Shown piece by piece: positions 1 through 7,917 of a stretch of 41,366 nt of DNA. The translations under genes were made by a program, and so were the position numbers. A model generated the notes under the pieces. It was not told where the DNA came from, did not search any database, and saw only the letters and a list, made by a program, of their open reading frames with translations. The DNA comes from Ignavibacteriota bacterium (GTDB taxonomy: Bacteria > Bacteroidota > Ignavibacteria > UBA10030 > SZUA-254): assembly GCA_016209795.1 (NCBI GenBank), contig JACQVI010000118.1:1-41366 (forward strand), in the 5' to 3' direction. How positions within the stretch are numbered: the first letter of the stretch is position 1; each line of letters begins with the position of its first letter.

Positions 1-63
1 ACAATAACTTTGAACGAAATAAGCACACTCAGCCCATCGATGAAAGCGAGTTTGATTTTAGGT

Positions 64-90
64 ATAACAAAACAGTCCCGCAAGGCGGGA
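64..90 (-). terminator. Rho-independent terminator downstream of porV-like gene
   Basis: A perfect 6-bp GC-rich stem (TCCCGC at 76-81, GCGGGA at 85-90) encloses a 3-nt loop. Read on the minus strand it is followed by a T-rich tract (CTGTTTTGTT). It lies just beyond the stop codon of the minus-strand gene ending at 96, so it probably terminates the two-gene minus-strand transcript. Bases 1-63 show no supportable gene. Confidence 0.7.
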
Positions 91-95
91 TGCAA

Positions 96-1046
96 TCAAT
101 CAAAAGAGTTTTTACCCCAGACGTCGAGTCCAAGCGAGAATTGATAAAGGCGATTTGTCAGCTTGCTTGGAGACATAGCATACTCAAATCGGATTCTGCC
201 CGCTTTGATACCAAGTCCGTAAAAAGCGACTTTGACCTCAGGATCAACGAGATATCCTGTTCGCAGTGCGATAAAATGTACAGGAAAAAATTCGATTCCG
301 CCCTTATATCGAATGCCTGCTCGATCAAAGATTTTTTCGTTAGCTACCGAAATGATAAAAATTGTTTGCTTTAGGCTCGAAGGATACCGTAGCGAGGCGC
401 CTACTTGCAACCTTCGAGATAACTTAGCAGTACTTAAGGCAGTTGAAATTCCGTTATGGCTGTATCGTATCCCTGTCCCCAACCCACTAAAAGATGCACC
501 ATAACTAATTTCTTGAGATGGAGAGTAAAAAATTCCGACTGAGGACGAAACTCCCCAAACATTAGACGAAGGAGTATGACCATAGCGTAAACCTACACGA
601 GCGCCTATGCTCACTGTTGGAATGAGCTTTTGAGAATAAGCAACATCATATCCATATTGTACAGCACGGAAATTAGCCTCTACGCCTTCACGCAGGTATC
701 CAATATGATTGACAGTCAAGCCCATTGCCATAACCTGCTCATTGGTACGATACAAGGGCATTGAAATATTTTCATTCATAAGATTACTTGATACTTCTAA
801 CGCATGATCAAGAACGAAAGAATATTGTCGAAGATAACTTAACGAGGCTGGATTCCAATACATACTATTCACATCGTACGCTTCCGCCACATGTGCTTCT
901 GCCAATCCGAGTGCGCGAGCACCGGCATTGAATAGACGTGAATTATCGAGAATAATACTCTGTGTATAGGTTGGATTGTTAAATGCTACAACACAACAGA
1001 GGAAACTAAGAACAAATGAAAACCAACGAGTCAACATAGAGATCAT
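96..1046 (-). CDS. PorV/PorQ-like outer-membrane beta-barrel protein
   Basis: The 316-aa product begins with an N-terminal hydrophobic signal segment (about residues 8-28). It then carries the signature of the PorV/PorQ/UPF0164 family: GARALGLAEAHVAEA followed by a MYWNPASL box at about residues 42-70. The rest alternates short amphipathic strands with Gly/aromatic turns, as expected for an outer-membrane barrel. In Bacteroidota, PorV shuttles type IX secretion cargo and PorQ-like relatives occur widely; which role applies here cannot be decided from sequence. It lies 16 bases downstream of the Wza-like gene on the same strand, so the two are probably co-transcribed and followed by the hairpin at 64-90. 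The pairing suggests an outer-membrane partner for polysaccharide export, which is inference. The start ATG at 1044-1046 places a plausible signal peptide at the N-terminus. Confidence 0.8.
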   Translation of the reverse strand: MISMLTRWFSFVLSFLCCVVAFNNPTYTQSIILDNSRLFNAGARALGLAEAHVAEAYDVNSMYWNPASLSYLRQYSFVLDHALEVSSNLMNENISMPLYRTNEQVMAMGLTVNHIGYLREGVEANFRAVQYGYDVAYSQKLIPTVSIGARVGLRYGHTPSSNVWGVSSSVGIFYSPSQEISYGASFSGLGTGIRYSHNGISTALSTAKLSRRLQVGASLRYPSSLKQTIFIISVANEKIFDRAGIRYKGGIEFFPVHFIALRTGYLVDPEVKVAFYGLGIKAGRIRFEYAMSPSKLTNRLYQFSLGLDVWGKNSFD

Positions 1047-1062
1047 CAGTAGTATTGCTGTA

Positions 1063-1770
1063 TTAATTGAAAATCCGGAAGAATCCGAAAATAAAAATTG
1101 CGTCTCGCATAAAATCAGATAACTCTCTCATCATATTATCTTTCCTCGGGACAAAAATCGTATCTCCCGGACGAACCGTAGGGATTGATTCTATCTCACC
1201 GTTTTCAATAAACCACGTTAAGTCAACATGAATAGGTTGACCGCTTTGGCCATTGCGAAGAATCTTAATATTTCGTAGATCTGACTCGAGAGTGGTTCCA
1301 CCCGCCGTCGAGAGAATTTCTAGAAGCGTTGCATCAGATGTCAGTGGATAATTCTCCTGCCTCGAAACGGCACCTAACACTGTCACCCTTTGAGTAACAG
1401 AACTAACAATAGTAACCGCGAGTTTTATTTCTCCCTGAATGTATTCAGATAACTTTTGTTTCATTTGCTGAATAAACTGCTCTTTCGAAAGTCCTACAGC
1501 GTTTACTTCTCCAATAAGGGGTATTGTCACAGTCCCTAATTCTTTAACCTGCGTTGCCGTACTGAATTCAGGGTATCCCCACACTGAAAATTGTATTTGA
1601 TCACCCTGCCGAAGAACATAATTATCCGACTGGGTATCGATTTGAAGTGATTGTGGAGAAGAACGTATCACTCGAGTTAACTTATCTTGTGTGAGCTCGC
1701 TGCTTGAACAGCCATTCACCATAGCTAACAACCCGAAAAGAGTGAGGGATATGAGAACATTTTTCAGCAT
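1063..1770 (-). CDS. Polysaccharide export lipoprotein, Wza/GumB type
   Basis: The 235-aa product starts with a lipoprotein signal peptide ending in a VNGC lipobox (lipidated Cys about residue 21). It is followed by a Poly_export domain (LRQGDQIQFSVWGYPE, then a GTVTIPLIGEVNAVGLS segment) and one SLBB-like segment (VTVLGAVSRQENYPL ... LLEILSTAGG), and ends in a hydrophobic stretch. This is the outer-membrane export channel component of Wzy-dependent polysaccharide pathways. It is shorter than E. coli Wza (about 380 aa) and has one SLBB unit rather than two, like the GumB/EpsE-type short forms. It is transcribed divergently from the Wzz/BY-kinase genes across 1771-2279, so export pore and co-polymerase are separately promoted but adjacent. 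Confidence 0.9.
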   Translation of the reverse strand: MLKNVLISLTLFGLLAMVNGCSSSELTQDKLTRVIRSSPQSLQIDTQSDNYVLRQGDQIQFSVWGYPEFSTATQVKELGTVTIPLIGEVNAVGLSKEQFIQQMKQKLSEYIQGEIKLAVTIVSSVTQRVTVLGAVSRQENYPLTSDATLLEILSTAGGTTLESDLRNIKILRNGQSGQPIHVDLTWFIENGEIESIPTVRPGDTIFVPRKDNMMRELSDFMRDAIFIFGFFRIFN

Positions 1771-1784
1771 TCTAAGCCTGTCAC

Positions 1785-1814
1785 ATTATCAAAATTATGA
1801 ATTAAGAAACTCAA
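1785..1814 (-). promoter_or_regulatory. Candidate sigma70-type promoter for wza-porV transcript
   Basis: Read on the minus strand, TTGAGT (forward 1809-1814) is separated by 18 nt from GATAAT (forward 1785-1790), close to TTGACA-17-TATAAT. Transcription would begin about 10 nt upstream of the wza ATG. This is a motif match only. Confidence 0.35.
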
Positions 1815-1961
1815 CGTGATCGGTGCGTAATCTGAGTCTCATGAAATAATGGTTCGGTTAACGATGAGATCCCTAAGAGAAATATCCATTTAAAACGACA
1901 AATCTTATGCCAGAATTTCATCAAAGCTCGATCTGTTTTCTTGCCAAATAGTTGAATGTTT

Positions 1962-1976
1962 TGTTCATGATGAACA
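1962..1976. promoter_or_regulatory. Inverted repeat TGTTCAT-G-ATGAACA, possible operator
   Basis: This is a perfect inverted repeat with 7-bp arms and a 1-bp spacer, in the middle of the divergent intergenic region. Compact, odd-length dyads of this kind are typical of dimeric regulator sites. The cognate regulator is unknown, and no DNA-binding regulator gene is in the window. Confidence 0.4.
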
Positions 1977-2072
1977 TGTGTTACATTGGTCGGAACATAA
2001 AGTTACCTCATATTTCTTGTGCAATCCGACTGGAGTGGGTAAATCTTACACATCGTGCCTGGTTGTACGTGT

Positions 2073-2082
2073 TTACATGTAA
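2073..2082. promoter_or_regulatory. Palindrome TTACATGTAA, possible operator
   Basis: This is a perfect 10-bp palindrome (TTACATGTAA) about 80-100 bp upstream of the candidate plus-strand promoter. A 10-bp palindrome can occur by chance, but its position in the divergent control region together with the dyad at 1962-1976 makes a regulatory role plausible. Confidence 0.3.
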
Positions 2083-2150
2083 CCTTTCTACACCCATTAA
2101 AGATCCAGAGAGAAGTACATACTAAAGAAATAAGCTAACCATGAAACGTT

Positions 2151-2176
2151 TTGGCATTCACTTTACATTTTATAAT
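2151..2176 (+). promoter_or_regulatory. Candidate promoter for the polysaccharide operon
   Basis: A perfect -10 box TATAAT (2171-2176) is preceded by TTGGCA (2151-2156), a 5/6 match to TTGACA, but with a 14-nt spacer that is shorter than optimal. A start near 2183 would give a leader of about 95 nt before the TTG start at 2280. Confidence 0.35.
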
Positions 2177-2279
2177 AACAAAAGCACAAAAACCTCACTA
2201 AATCCTGGCTCGTCAATTGCAGTATTTGGCGACTGCATCTCACACTTTTCTATGAATTAATAACAAGAGGAATTTCACA

Positions 2280-3626
2280 TTGCGTACTGCACAAGTAACA
2301 TTACGTGAGTTTATTGGCGTCTATCGATTACGGAAAAAATTATTATTTATCCCGCTTTCGATCGTAACAATTCTTTCAATCCTTGGGGCATTTACTCTTC
2401 AAAGTCGATACGAAGCAACAACGACGATATTAGTCCAGCGGGAGGATATTCCAAACCCCCTCTTAAGTTATGAATTATCGCTGCGGATGGGCGAAGACGA
2501 TCGTTTACGAACGTTTGACGAGATCATTTCTAGTCGGATCACTATTAAGAAACTCATCGACAGTCTCGGTCTGGGAAAAGACGTAAGATCCGAAGCTGAA
2601 GAACAAGCAATTGTCGAGAATGTTCGCAGTAATATTCAAACCGAGCGCAAGGGATCGGATTCTTTCAGTATCACCTATACTTCATCGGATCCTTATCGTA
2701 CACAGCGCGCCGCATCTCTGTTGGCAAATTTCTTTATCGAAACTATCCTACAAGTCAAAAACCAGCGTAATGATCTTGCAGTTCAATTCTACGAGAAAAA
2801 GCTTGAAGAGATCCGTAAAAAGTTCGAAACCAGCCAGAAGAAAGTAGTCTCCGCGCTTCATTCTCGTCTTGGCAACATGCCTGTCGAAAACAGGATTCTC
2901 TATACCCAAATCGAAAACCTTGATAGAAAAATTGGCGAGTTCGATTCCCGCATTAAAGAGTATCAGCAAGGACTTGGGGTCTTGCGGACACTTCCGAAAG
3001 TCTTACACGCTAAAAGCGGTAAACAGACATTGTATGATCTTCAACGCACCGATGTTCCGTTTGCAGCGGACTTACGGACGTTATTAACGAGATACGATGA
3101 GTATATTCGACGGTACACTGTAAAATATCCAGAAGTCGAGAAGCTTGAAAGCCAAATCATCGAGCTTTTAGGACGTATGCGCTCAAGTATGGAATCTGAA
3201 TTGACCGGGTTGCAATCGGAGCGCTTAGAATTTGAAAAACAACGCACGGCAATTATCGCTGAGCTTAAGGAGTCATCGGTTCAGCAGCGAATCGGCGACG
3301 TCGAATCCGATTTTGATATCTATAAGAAGTTATACGATGAAATGACTCTCAAACTTGAACAAGCCCAAACAACACGCGACTTAGGTGAGAAAGGTGCAAG
3401 TCATTTCATTATCATCGACCCTGCTGTGGTGCCCACGCGACCAACAAAGCCAAATCGTTCCAATATTATTTTGGGGGGATTTGGTCTTGGGCTTTTCCTC
3501 GGCATTGTTGCTATGGCTCTCAAGGAGTTGTTGGATACAACGCTTAGAGGACCGCGTGACATTGAGATTTACGAAAAGCCTGTCATTGCGTTAATCACCG
3601 ACGGTGGCAGCGAGAAGTATAACTAA
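2280..3626 (+). CDS. Wzz/GumC-type polysaccharide chain-length determinant (GNVR family)
   Basis: This is an inner-membrane polysaccharide co-polymerase of 448 aa. The first transmembrane helix is at about residues 21-43, followed by the Wzz domain, a long charged coiled-coil periplasmic region (about 150-370), and then the hallmark Pro-rich box (VVPTRPTKPNR) and second helix (about 393-416). The C-terminus ends shortly after at ALITDGG, so the cytoplasmic tyrosine-kinase domain is a separate protein, encoded by the next gene. The start is TTG, supported by an AGAGG Shine-Dalgarno at 2266-2270 with 9-nt spacing and by an in-frame stop upstream. It partners the ATPase at 3680 to set polymer length and couple to the Wza-like channel encoded divergently. 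Confidence 0.9.
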   Translation: MRTAQVTLREFIGVYRLRKKLLFIPLSIVTILSILGAFTLQSRYEATTTILVQREDIPNPLLSYELSLRMGEDDRLRTFDEIISSRITIKKLIDSLGLGKDVRSEAEEQAIVENVRSNIQTERKGSDSFSITYTSSDPYRTQRAASLLANFFIETILQVKNQRNDLAVQFYEKKLEEIRKKFETSQKKVVSALHSRLGNMPVENRILYTQIENLDRKIGEFDSRIKEYQQGLGVLRTLPKVLHAKSGKQTLYDLQRTDVPFAADLRTLLTRYDEYIRRYTVKYPEVEKLESQIIELLGRMRSSMESELTGLQSERLEFEKQRTAIIAELKESSVQQRIGDVESDFDIYKKLYDEMTLKLEQAQTTRDLGEKGASHFIIIDPAVVPTRPTKPNRSNIILGGFGLGLFLGIVAMALKELLDTTLRGPRDIEIYEKPVIALITDGGSEKYN

Positions 3627-3653
3627 TCCGATTTTAGTAGCTCACTTTCCACC

Positions 3654-3666
3654 GTAAACGGTTTAC
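3654..3666. promoter_or_regulatory. Inverted repeat GTAAAC-G-GTTTAC before the BY-kinase-like gene
   Basis: A 6-bp perfect dyad with a 1-bp spacer overlaps a second dyad (ACCGT-AA-ACGGT, 3651-3662) in the 53-bp gap between the Wzz and ATPase genes. It could be an operator or an mRNA processing hairpin. No T-tract follows, so it is not a classic terminator. Confidence 0.3.
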
Positions 3667-3679
3667 TTGAAAGATACTT

Positions 3680-4471
3680 ATGGCTGATGATGCAAACATC
3701 TCAATGCTGAATAATGAAAAGAAGATAGACGGTACAAGCGATACCTCACATCATGAGGATAAACTCGTCCGGTTAATAAAATCTATTGTTATTAATCACG
3801 ATGTACCTGAGTTCATTGATGAGACAGTCATCAAATTCAAGTATTACAATTCCTTTAATTTTTCGCCCTTAGCTCAAGATCACAAGAATTTCAATTTAAC
3901 ACTTGGAATTACAAGCCCGAATGCAGGTGAAGGAAAAACACTTGTTGCCTGTAACCTCGCTATTGCACTCGTTTTAGGATCTCAGAAAAAAACTGTCCTG
4001 GTGGATCTCAACGTTACCAATCCCTGTTTACATCGAATTTTCGGGACACAATCACAACCTGGGTTAGTTGACGCTTTCATGAATAGTCACGTTGACGTCT
4101 ATCGAACCAGAATTGAACATCTTTGCGTGTTACCAATTGGAGATTTTACAATTCACCAAACCGCCTGGTTAAAGTCGTCTCCTGTTCCTACCCATCAGGA
4201 TGGTAAGCCAACCATAGGATTAGAACAGTTAGCAACATTTCGAGACGTAATTTACTCGCTACAGCAAGAATTTGAATTTGTCATTGTGGATATGCCTTCG
4301 ATTCAAAATGGAAGCGTACCGCTGCTTTTTGCCAATCAACTCGATGGATTAATCATCGTGGTTGAAAGCGGACGAACAAAACGTGAGGACATCGACGCAC
4401 TGCTTCACCAGATTAATCAGCACCAAATTCTTGGGTTTGTTTTCAATCGTTTTAACGAACGGATATCCTGA
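3680..4471 (+). CDS. CpsD/BY-kinase-like ATPase, apparently degenerate
   Basis: The 263-aa cytoplasmic P-loop ATPase of the capsular tyrosine-kinase family has a Walker A SPNAGEGKT (residues 79-87) and a Walker B-like FVIVDMPS (about residue 210). Two features depart from active BY-kinases. The Walker A' motif, normally DxDxR, reads VDLNVTNP (109-115), so the second Asp is Asn and the Arg is replaced. The C-terminus (FNRFNERIS) also lacks the tyrosine cluster that is normally autophosphorylated. Active BY-kinases bind the cytoplasmic tail of the Wzz partner, which is the preceding gene. Here the protein probably regulates or scaffolds chain-length control rather than acting as a standard tyrosine kinase; this is inferred from residue loss and depends on the remembered consensus. 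Confidence 0.82.
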   Translation: MADDANISMLNNEKKIDGTSDTSHHEDKLVRLIKSIVINHDVPEFIDETVIKFKYYNSFNFSPLAQDHKNFNLTLGITSPNAGEGKTLVACNLAIALVLGSQKKTVLVDLNVTNPCLHRIFGTQSQPGLVDAFMNSHVDVYRTRIEHLCVLPIGDFTIHQTAWLKSSPVPTHQDGKPTIGLEQLATFRDVIYSLQQEFEFVIVDMPSIQNGSVPLLFANQLDGLIIVVESGRTKREDIDALLHQINQHQILGFVFNRFNERIS

Positions 4472-4486
4472 GAGAACTGAGAATTC

Positions 4487-4654
4487 ATGATCGCCTTACT
4501 TGGAATAGTAGGATTGTTGATGCTTGTAATAACTATTGGCAAGAGACAAAAAGAGATTCGTCCAATCAGCTATATATTTGTCGTAGTGATTGCGCTCCTC
4601 CAGGTTATGATTGTTCTCTACGATATTTACACCATGGAGCCACCAATTTTCTAA
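4487..4654 (+). CDS. Small two-helix membrane protein (55 aa), unknown
   Basis: ATG at 4487 opens a 55-codon frame ending TAA at 4654. The product begins MIALLGIVGLLMLVITIG, has a short charged loop (KRQKEIRP), a second hydrophobic helix (ISYIFVVVIALLQVMIVL) and a short acidic/Pro tail. Two clean helices separated by a basic loop are unlikely to arise by chance. The start lies 15 bases after the BY-kinase stop, with a weak GAGAG element upstream, and the stop is 25 bases before the ATG favoured for the next gene, so the spacing fits an operon. Tiny membrane proteins are common accessories of polymerase/ligase complexes; no family is recognised and the function is unknown. Confidence 0.65.
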   Translation: MIALLGIVGLLMLVITIGKRQKEIRPISYIFVVVIALLQVMIVLYDIYTMEPPIF

Positions 4655-4679
4655 ATCGATAAACAAGCCAAAACACGTA

Positions 4680-6212
4680 ATGCCAAAATTTCTGGAAAAT
4701 ACCTCAACGGGAAACGGCTGGTTTCTCAATCTACTTAGACAAGAAAAAGAGGAACGAACTACGTTTTTTGTCCTAGTTTTATTGTCAATAGTGAGCAGCC
4801 AACTTCTTATCACTACAGATGGAAATTTATTCGAGCCAATAGCGATCATTGTTATTGTTTCAGTGGTTTTAATAACCTTCTACCGTCTGGACTGGGGATT
4901 GATGTTGTTTATTGGGATGGTACTGGCGCTCGACCAATTCGCTCCCAAAGGCTTTGCCCGCTCTATTATTGGCGTTGAGTACTTTAGAAACCTCAAAACG
5001 CTCAGTTATTTTTCGGGTATCGATCTTGCTGTTGTTAATCCTTTAGAGCTTCATCTGTTACTACTGTTATTTGTCTGGCTCATTCTCATTGCAATGGGAA
5101 AACGAGTAATACTGAATCGTGTACCTGTATGGCCCGCTGCATTGATTTTTTTCCTCTGGCTATCAATCTCGGCGATTTATGGAATTGAAACTGGCGGCGA
5201 ATTTTTACCGGCATTGTGGGAGCTACGAGCACTCTTTTACATGGGATTGATGTATTTTCTTGTCCCTCAAATCATTCAGACAAAAGATCAACTCGAAAAA
5301 CTCGTCTGGGTATGTATTGTTGCGATTTCATTTAAAGCATTTCAAGGTACCGTCCGTTATATTCGGTTGGGCTTCGATTTGGGAGGCAGAGATGAGCTGA
5401 CGAGCCATGAAGACCCCTTGTTCTTTATCTCGCTCTTCATCCTGTTGTTCGGATTGACCCTCTTTGGAAGTAATGTGAAGCAGCGTAAGGTTCTCACATG
5501 GCTCATGGTTCCGTTACTCTTCGTCTTCCTCCTTGCGCAGAGACGGGCAACCTACGCAGCTCTTGGAATTGCACTCATCGCTTTTATGGTCATTCTCCAT
5601 AAAAAGGAACGCCGAAAGATGTTCAAAATGATATTACCGGCTGGTATTATTGTTACTGCTTACCTGATAGCTTTTTGGAATAGTACGAGTAGCTTCGGTT
5701 TAACTGCTCAGCTTATTAAATCATCATTTTTATCGAACACTGATAAAGACATTGTCCGATACTACTCCACACTTTATCGAGAGATGGAGAATTACAATCT
5801 TGCACAAACTGTCAAAAAATCGCCCATCATCGGAATAGGTTTCGGTAATAAATATGAGCAGCCTATCGAGCTACCAAGAATTCGTTTTCCACTGAGAGAT
5901 TACATTCCACACAATGAGATCCTTTGGCTGCAAGTTAAAATGGGCGGTGTTGGGTTTTTCTTTTTCTGGATTTTCATCAATTCATTTGTTTACCAGGCAT
6001 CATCTACTTTTTCCAGACTTAAGGACCCATATTTACAAGCTGTTTGTGCTGTCTCGATCATTGCAATAGTAGGTCAAATAGTTGTTTCCTTTTTTGATCT
6101 CCAGCTAACGTTCTATCGAAATATGATATACCTCGGTTCATTAATGGGATTGCTACCAACGATTGACATGATAGATAAAAACATCAAGGTTCTAGTGTCA
6201 CTTGAACGGTAG
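4680..6212 (+). CDS. O-antigen ligase/polymerase-like membrane protein (Wzy/WaaL family)
   Basis: This polytopic inner-membrane protein has about 11-12 hydrophobic helices. A large hydrophilic loop near its C-terminal half carries a short IIGIGFGN motif and PHNEILWLQ, both typical of the O-antigen ligase/polymerase (Wzy_C) superfamily. It probably polymerises repeat units or ligates the finished chain on the periplasmic side. An upstream TTG at 4611 keeps the frame open, but that start would overlap the small membrane-protein gene by 44 bases and prepend a poor, non-hydrophobic leader; ATG 4680 gives a 510-aa protein and is preferred. Flanking Wzz, flippase and glycosyltransferase genes support a Wzy-type role. 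Confidence 0.85.
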   Translation: MPKFLENTSTGNGWFLNLLRQEKEERTTFFVLVLLSIVSSQLLITTDGNLFEPIAIIVIVSVVLITFYRLDWGLMLFIGMVLALDQFAPKGFARSIIGVEYFRNLKTLSYFSGIDLAVVNPLELHLLLLLFVWLILIAMGKRVILNRVPVWPAALIFFLWLSISAIYGIETGGEFLPALWELRALFYMGLMYFLVPQIIQTKDQLEKLVWVCIVAISFKAFQGTVRYIRLGFDLGGRDELTSHEDPLFFISLFILLFGLTLFGSNVKQRKVLTWLMVPLLFVFLLAQRRATYAALGIALIAFMVILHKKERRKMFKMILPAGIIVTAYLIAFWNSTSSFGLTAQLIKSSFLSNTDKDIVRYYSTLYREMENYNLAQTVKKSPIIGIGFGNKYEQPIELPRIRFPLRDYIPHNEILWLQVKMGGVGFFFFWIFINSFVYQASSTFSRLKDPYLQAVCAVSIIAIVGQIVVSFFDLQLTFYRNMIYLGSLMGLLPTIDMIDKNIKVLVSLER

Positions 6213-6236
6213 CATATTTTAGAAGCGAATGATCAG

Positions 6237-7103
6237 ATGCACTTGAACCAAACATATATCAAGAACTTTGATTGTCGATGCCGACTTAATAGTCGAACTA
6301 ACCACATCAAATCATCAAATTTTAAATGTTTCCTCAAGAGGATATTGCCAAAACACATAGTAACCACCATAAAAAAAATTCAATATACTCAGAGTACACG
6401 TGAAATTTCAGATGAAAGTGCACCTGAATTCAAGATTATCTCTCAACTGATTCATCCTGGTGAGACAGTCATCGATATAGGAGCAAATCTTGGTATGTAC
6501 ACAAAGTATCTCTCCGACATTGTTAGTAGCACCGGGACTGTGGTAAGCATTGAACCGATAAAAGAAACCTTTGAAATTCTTCAGCACATTGTTCGCAGCT
6601 TAAAGATGAATAACGTCCTCTTGTATAATAATGCAGTTTCAGATTCTCAGGATACACTTCTGATGGAAATACCTCTATATGAAAATGGAGAAGAAAATTT
6701 TTATGAAGCGCAGGTTGTAAAACAGAAGTCAAATTCAGCATATCGGACAGTCTTAGTTAACGCTTTGAGCTTGGATTTAATGTGTTCCTCTTTAAACAAA
6801 ATATCGTTTATTAAATGTGATGTTGAAGGCCACGAGTATGAATGCCTTCAGGGAGCTTCATCAATTCTTAACAGATGGAAGCCATCGATATATATTGAAA
6901 TTCAGGGAAACATCGAGGATGTAGCATCCCGAGGATACAAGACTGTTAGATTTTTACAGAATCTCAGTTATGACATCTACATGTTTAGAGGAACAACATT
7001 ATGGAAAAGGCAACCTGGCGAGTTCAACACTAACTATTTTTTCTTAACACCCGACCATATTCATAATCTCAAAGCACAGCAAACGATCGCATTGCACGTA
7101 TAA
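6237..7103 (+). CDS. FkbM-family SAM-dependent methyltransferase
   Basis: The 288-aa product carries the class I methyltransferase motif I VIDIGANLG (78-86), an acidic SAM-ribose residue in VSIEP (about 106), and the FkbM signature KCDVEGHEYECLQGA (about 193-207) followed by PSIYIEIQG. FkbM enzymes O-methylate sugars or secondary metabolites, so this one probably methylates a hydroxyl on the polysaccharide repeat unit. The first 55 residues are basic and precede the conserved core; no better internal start is seen. The coding DNA looks somewhat more AT-rich than its neighbours, which could mean separate acquisition, although composition was judged only by eye. Confidence 0.88.
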   Translation: MHLNQTYIKNFDCRCRLNSRTNHIKSSNFKCFLKRILPKHIVTTIKKIQYTQSTREISDESAPEFKIISQLIHPGETVIDIGANLGMYTKYLSDIVSSTGTVVSIEPIKETFEILQHIVRSLKMNNVLLYNNAVSDSQDTLLMEIPLYENGEENFYEAQVVKQKSNSAYRTVLVNALSLDLMCSSLNKISFIKCDVEGHEYECLQGASSILNRWKPSIYIEIQGNIEDVASRGYKTVRFLQNLSYDIYMFRGTTLWKRQPGEFNTNYFFLTPDHIHNLKAQQTIALHV

Positions 7104-7124
7104 AGGAATAAGTGTGAAGAACAA

Positions 7125-7907
7125 ATGGAGCTGATTGATTTTGCTCATAAGGAAATGTTTAATCGATTAAATGGATCGGTTGATGTATTAGGGATACGCA
7201 TTGATAACGTCTCGATGGAAGAAGCGATATCACAGATAGAGTTAATGATTCACAGTCAGCGAAATCATTACGTTGTTCCGGTTAATCCCGAAATGATCGT
7301 GGCTGCACAGACTAACGTACAATTTCGAGAAGCACTGAATAATGCATCGTTGGCACTTCCGGATGGAATAGGTACTGTCCTTGCGTCTAGATTTATGGGA
7401 AAACCATTGAAGGAACGAGTAACCGGCATCGATACTGTGAAACGACTTGCAGCGGTTGCGCACTTTAAAGGCTTGCGATTATTTTTTCTCGGTGCTGCGC
7501 CAGGTGTTGCTGAACAAGCTGCCCAACGATTAAAGACGCTATACTCCAAACTAGAGATTGTTGGTACTTATTCCGGTTCTCCCGATCCTACTGAAGAAGA
7601 GGAAATTTGCAATCGAATTGCCGTTGCGAAACCACACATCCTTTTTGTTGCTTATGGTGCACCACAACAGGAACTATGGGTTGCTCGCAACCTGCAACGC
7701 CTGAAAGCGCCAGTCGTGATGTGTGTAGGGGGTACGTTCGATTATATTGCAGGTGTAGTTGTTCGAGCTCCAATATGGATTCAAACCCTTGGATTTGAAT
7801 GGTTTCATCGTCTGATACAACAACCGCATCGATTTCAACGGATGTTAGCACTGCCTCGTTTCACAATTGCTTTTATCCTCCAACTGTTGAAAACATTCGC
7901 CGATTAA
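7125..7907 (+). CDS. WecG/TagA/CpsF-family glycosyltransferase (GT26)
   Basis: The 260-aa product has the family landmarks in order: VDVLGIRIDNVSMEEA (19-34), VNPEM (53-57), PDGIGTV with the proposed catalytic Asp (79-85), ERVTGID (97-103), then GGTFDYIAG and the C-terminal basic segment ending PHRFQRML. These enzymes add N-acetylmannosamine-type sugars to undecaprenyl-linked GlcNAc in wall teichoic acid, enterobacterial common antigen and capsule synthesis. It probably performs the second or an early glycosylation of the lipid-linked repeat. The basic C-terminal tail fits peripheral membrane association. It sits 10 bases before the flippase gene. Confidence 0.92.
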   Translation: MELIDFAHKEMFNRLNGSVDVLGIRIDNVSMEEAISQIELMIHSQRNHYVVPVNPEMIVAAQTNVQFREALNNASLALPDGIGTVLASRFMGKPLKERVTGIDTVKRLAAVAHFKGLRLFFLGAAPGVAEQAAQRLKTLYSKLEIVGTYSGSPDPTEEEEICNRIAVAKPHILFVAYGAPQQELWVARNLQRLKAPVVMCVGGTFDYIAGVVVRAPIWIQTLGFEWFHRLIQQPHRFQRMLALPRFTIAFILQLLKTFAD

Positions 7908-7917
7908 CAAATAGGTT

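Larger units (their letters stand above)
1771..2279. other. Divergent intergenic regulatory region (509 bp)
   Basis: This is the only gene-free stretch over 300 bases. It separates the minus-strand export genes from the plus-strand polysaccharide operon. It holds candidate promoters for both directions, two inverted repeats (1962-1976 and 2073-2082) and an AT-rich tract before the TTG start at 2280. The one sizeable open frame inside it (2141-2260, 39 codons) has no convincing ribosome binding site or recognisable product and is not called. Confidence 0.7.

Noticed and set aside
90-504. Plus-strand frames under the porV-like gene
   Set aside because: They lie antisense to a clear PorV-like protein that ends at a terminator, and have no family resemblance.
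2141-2260. 39-codon plus-strand frame upstream of the Wzz gene
   Set aside because: No Shine-Dalgarno, overlaps the candidate promoter, and the composition is not protein-like.
4496-4849. Minus-strand 117-aa open frame
   Set aside because: It is antisense to the small membrane protein and the start of the O-antigen ligase-like gene; both plus-strand products are far more protein-like.
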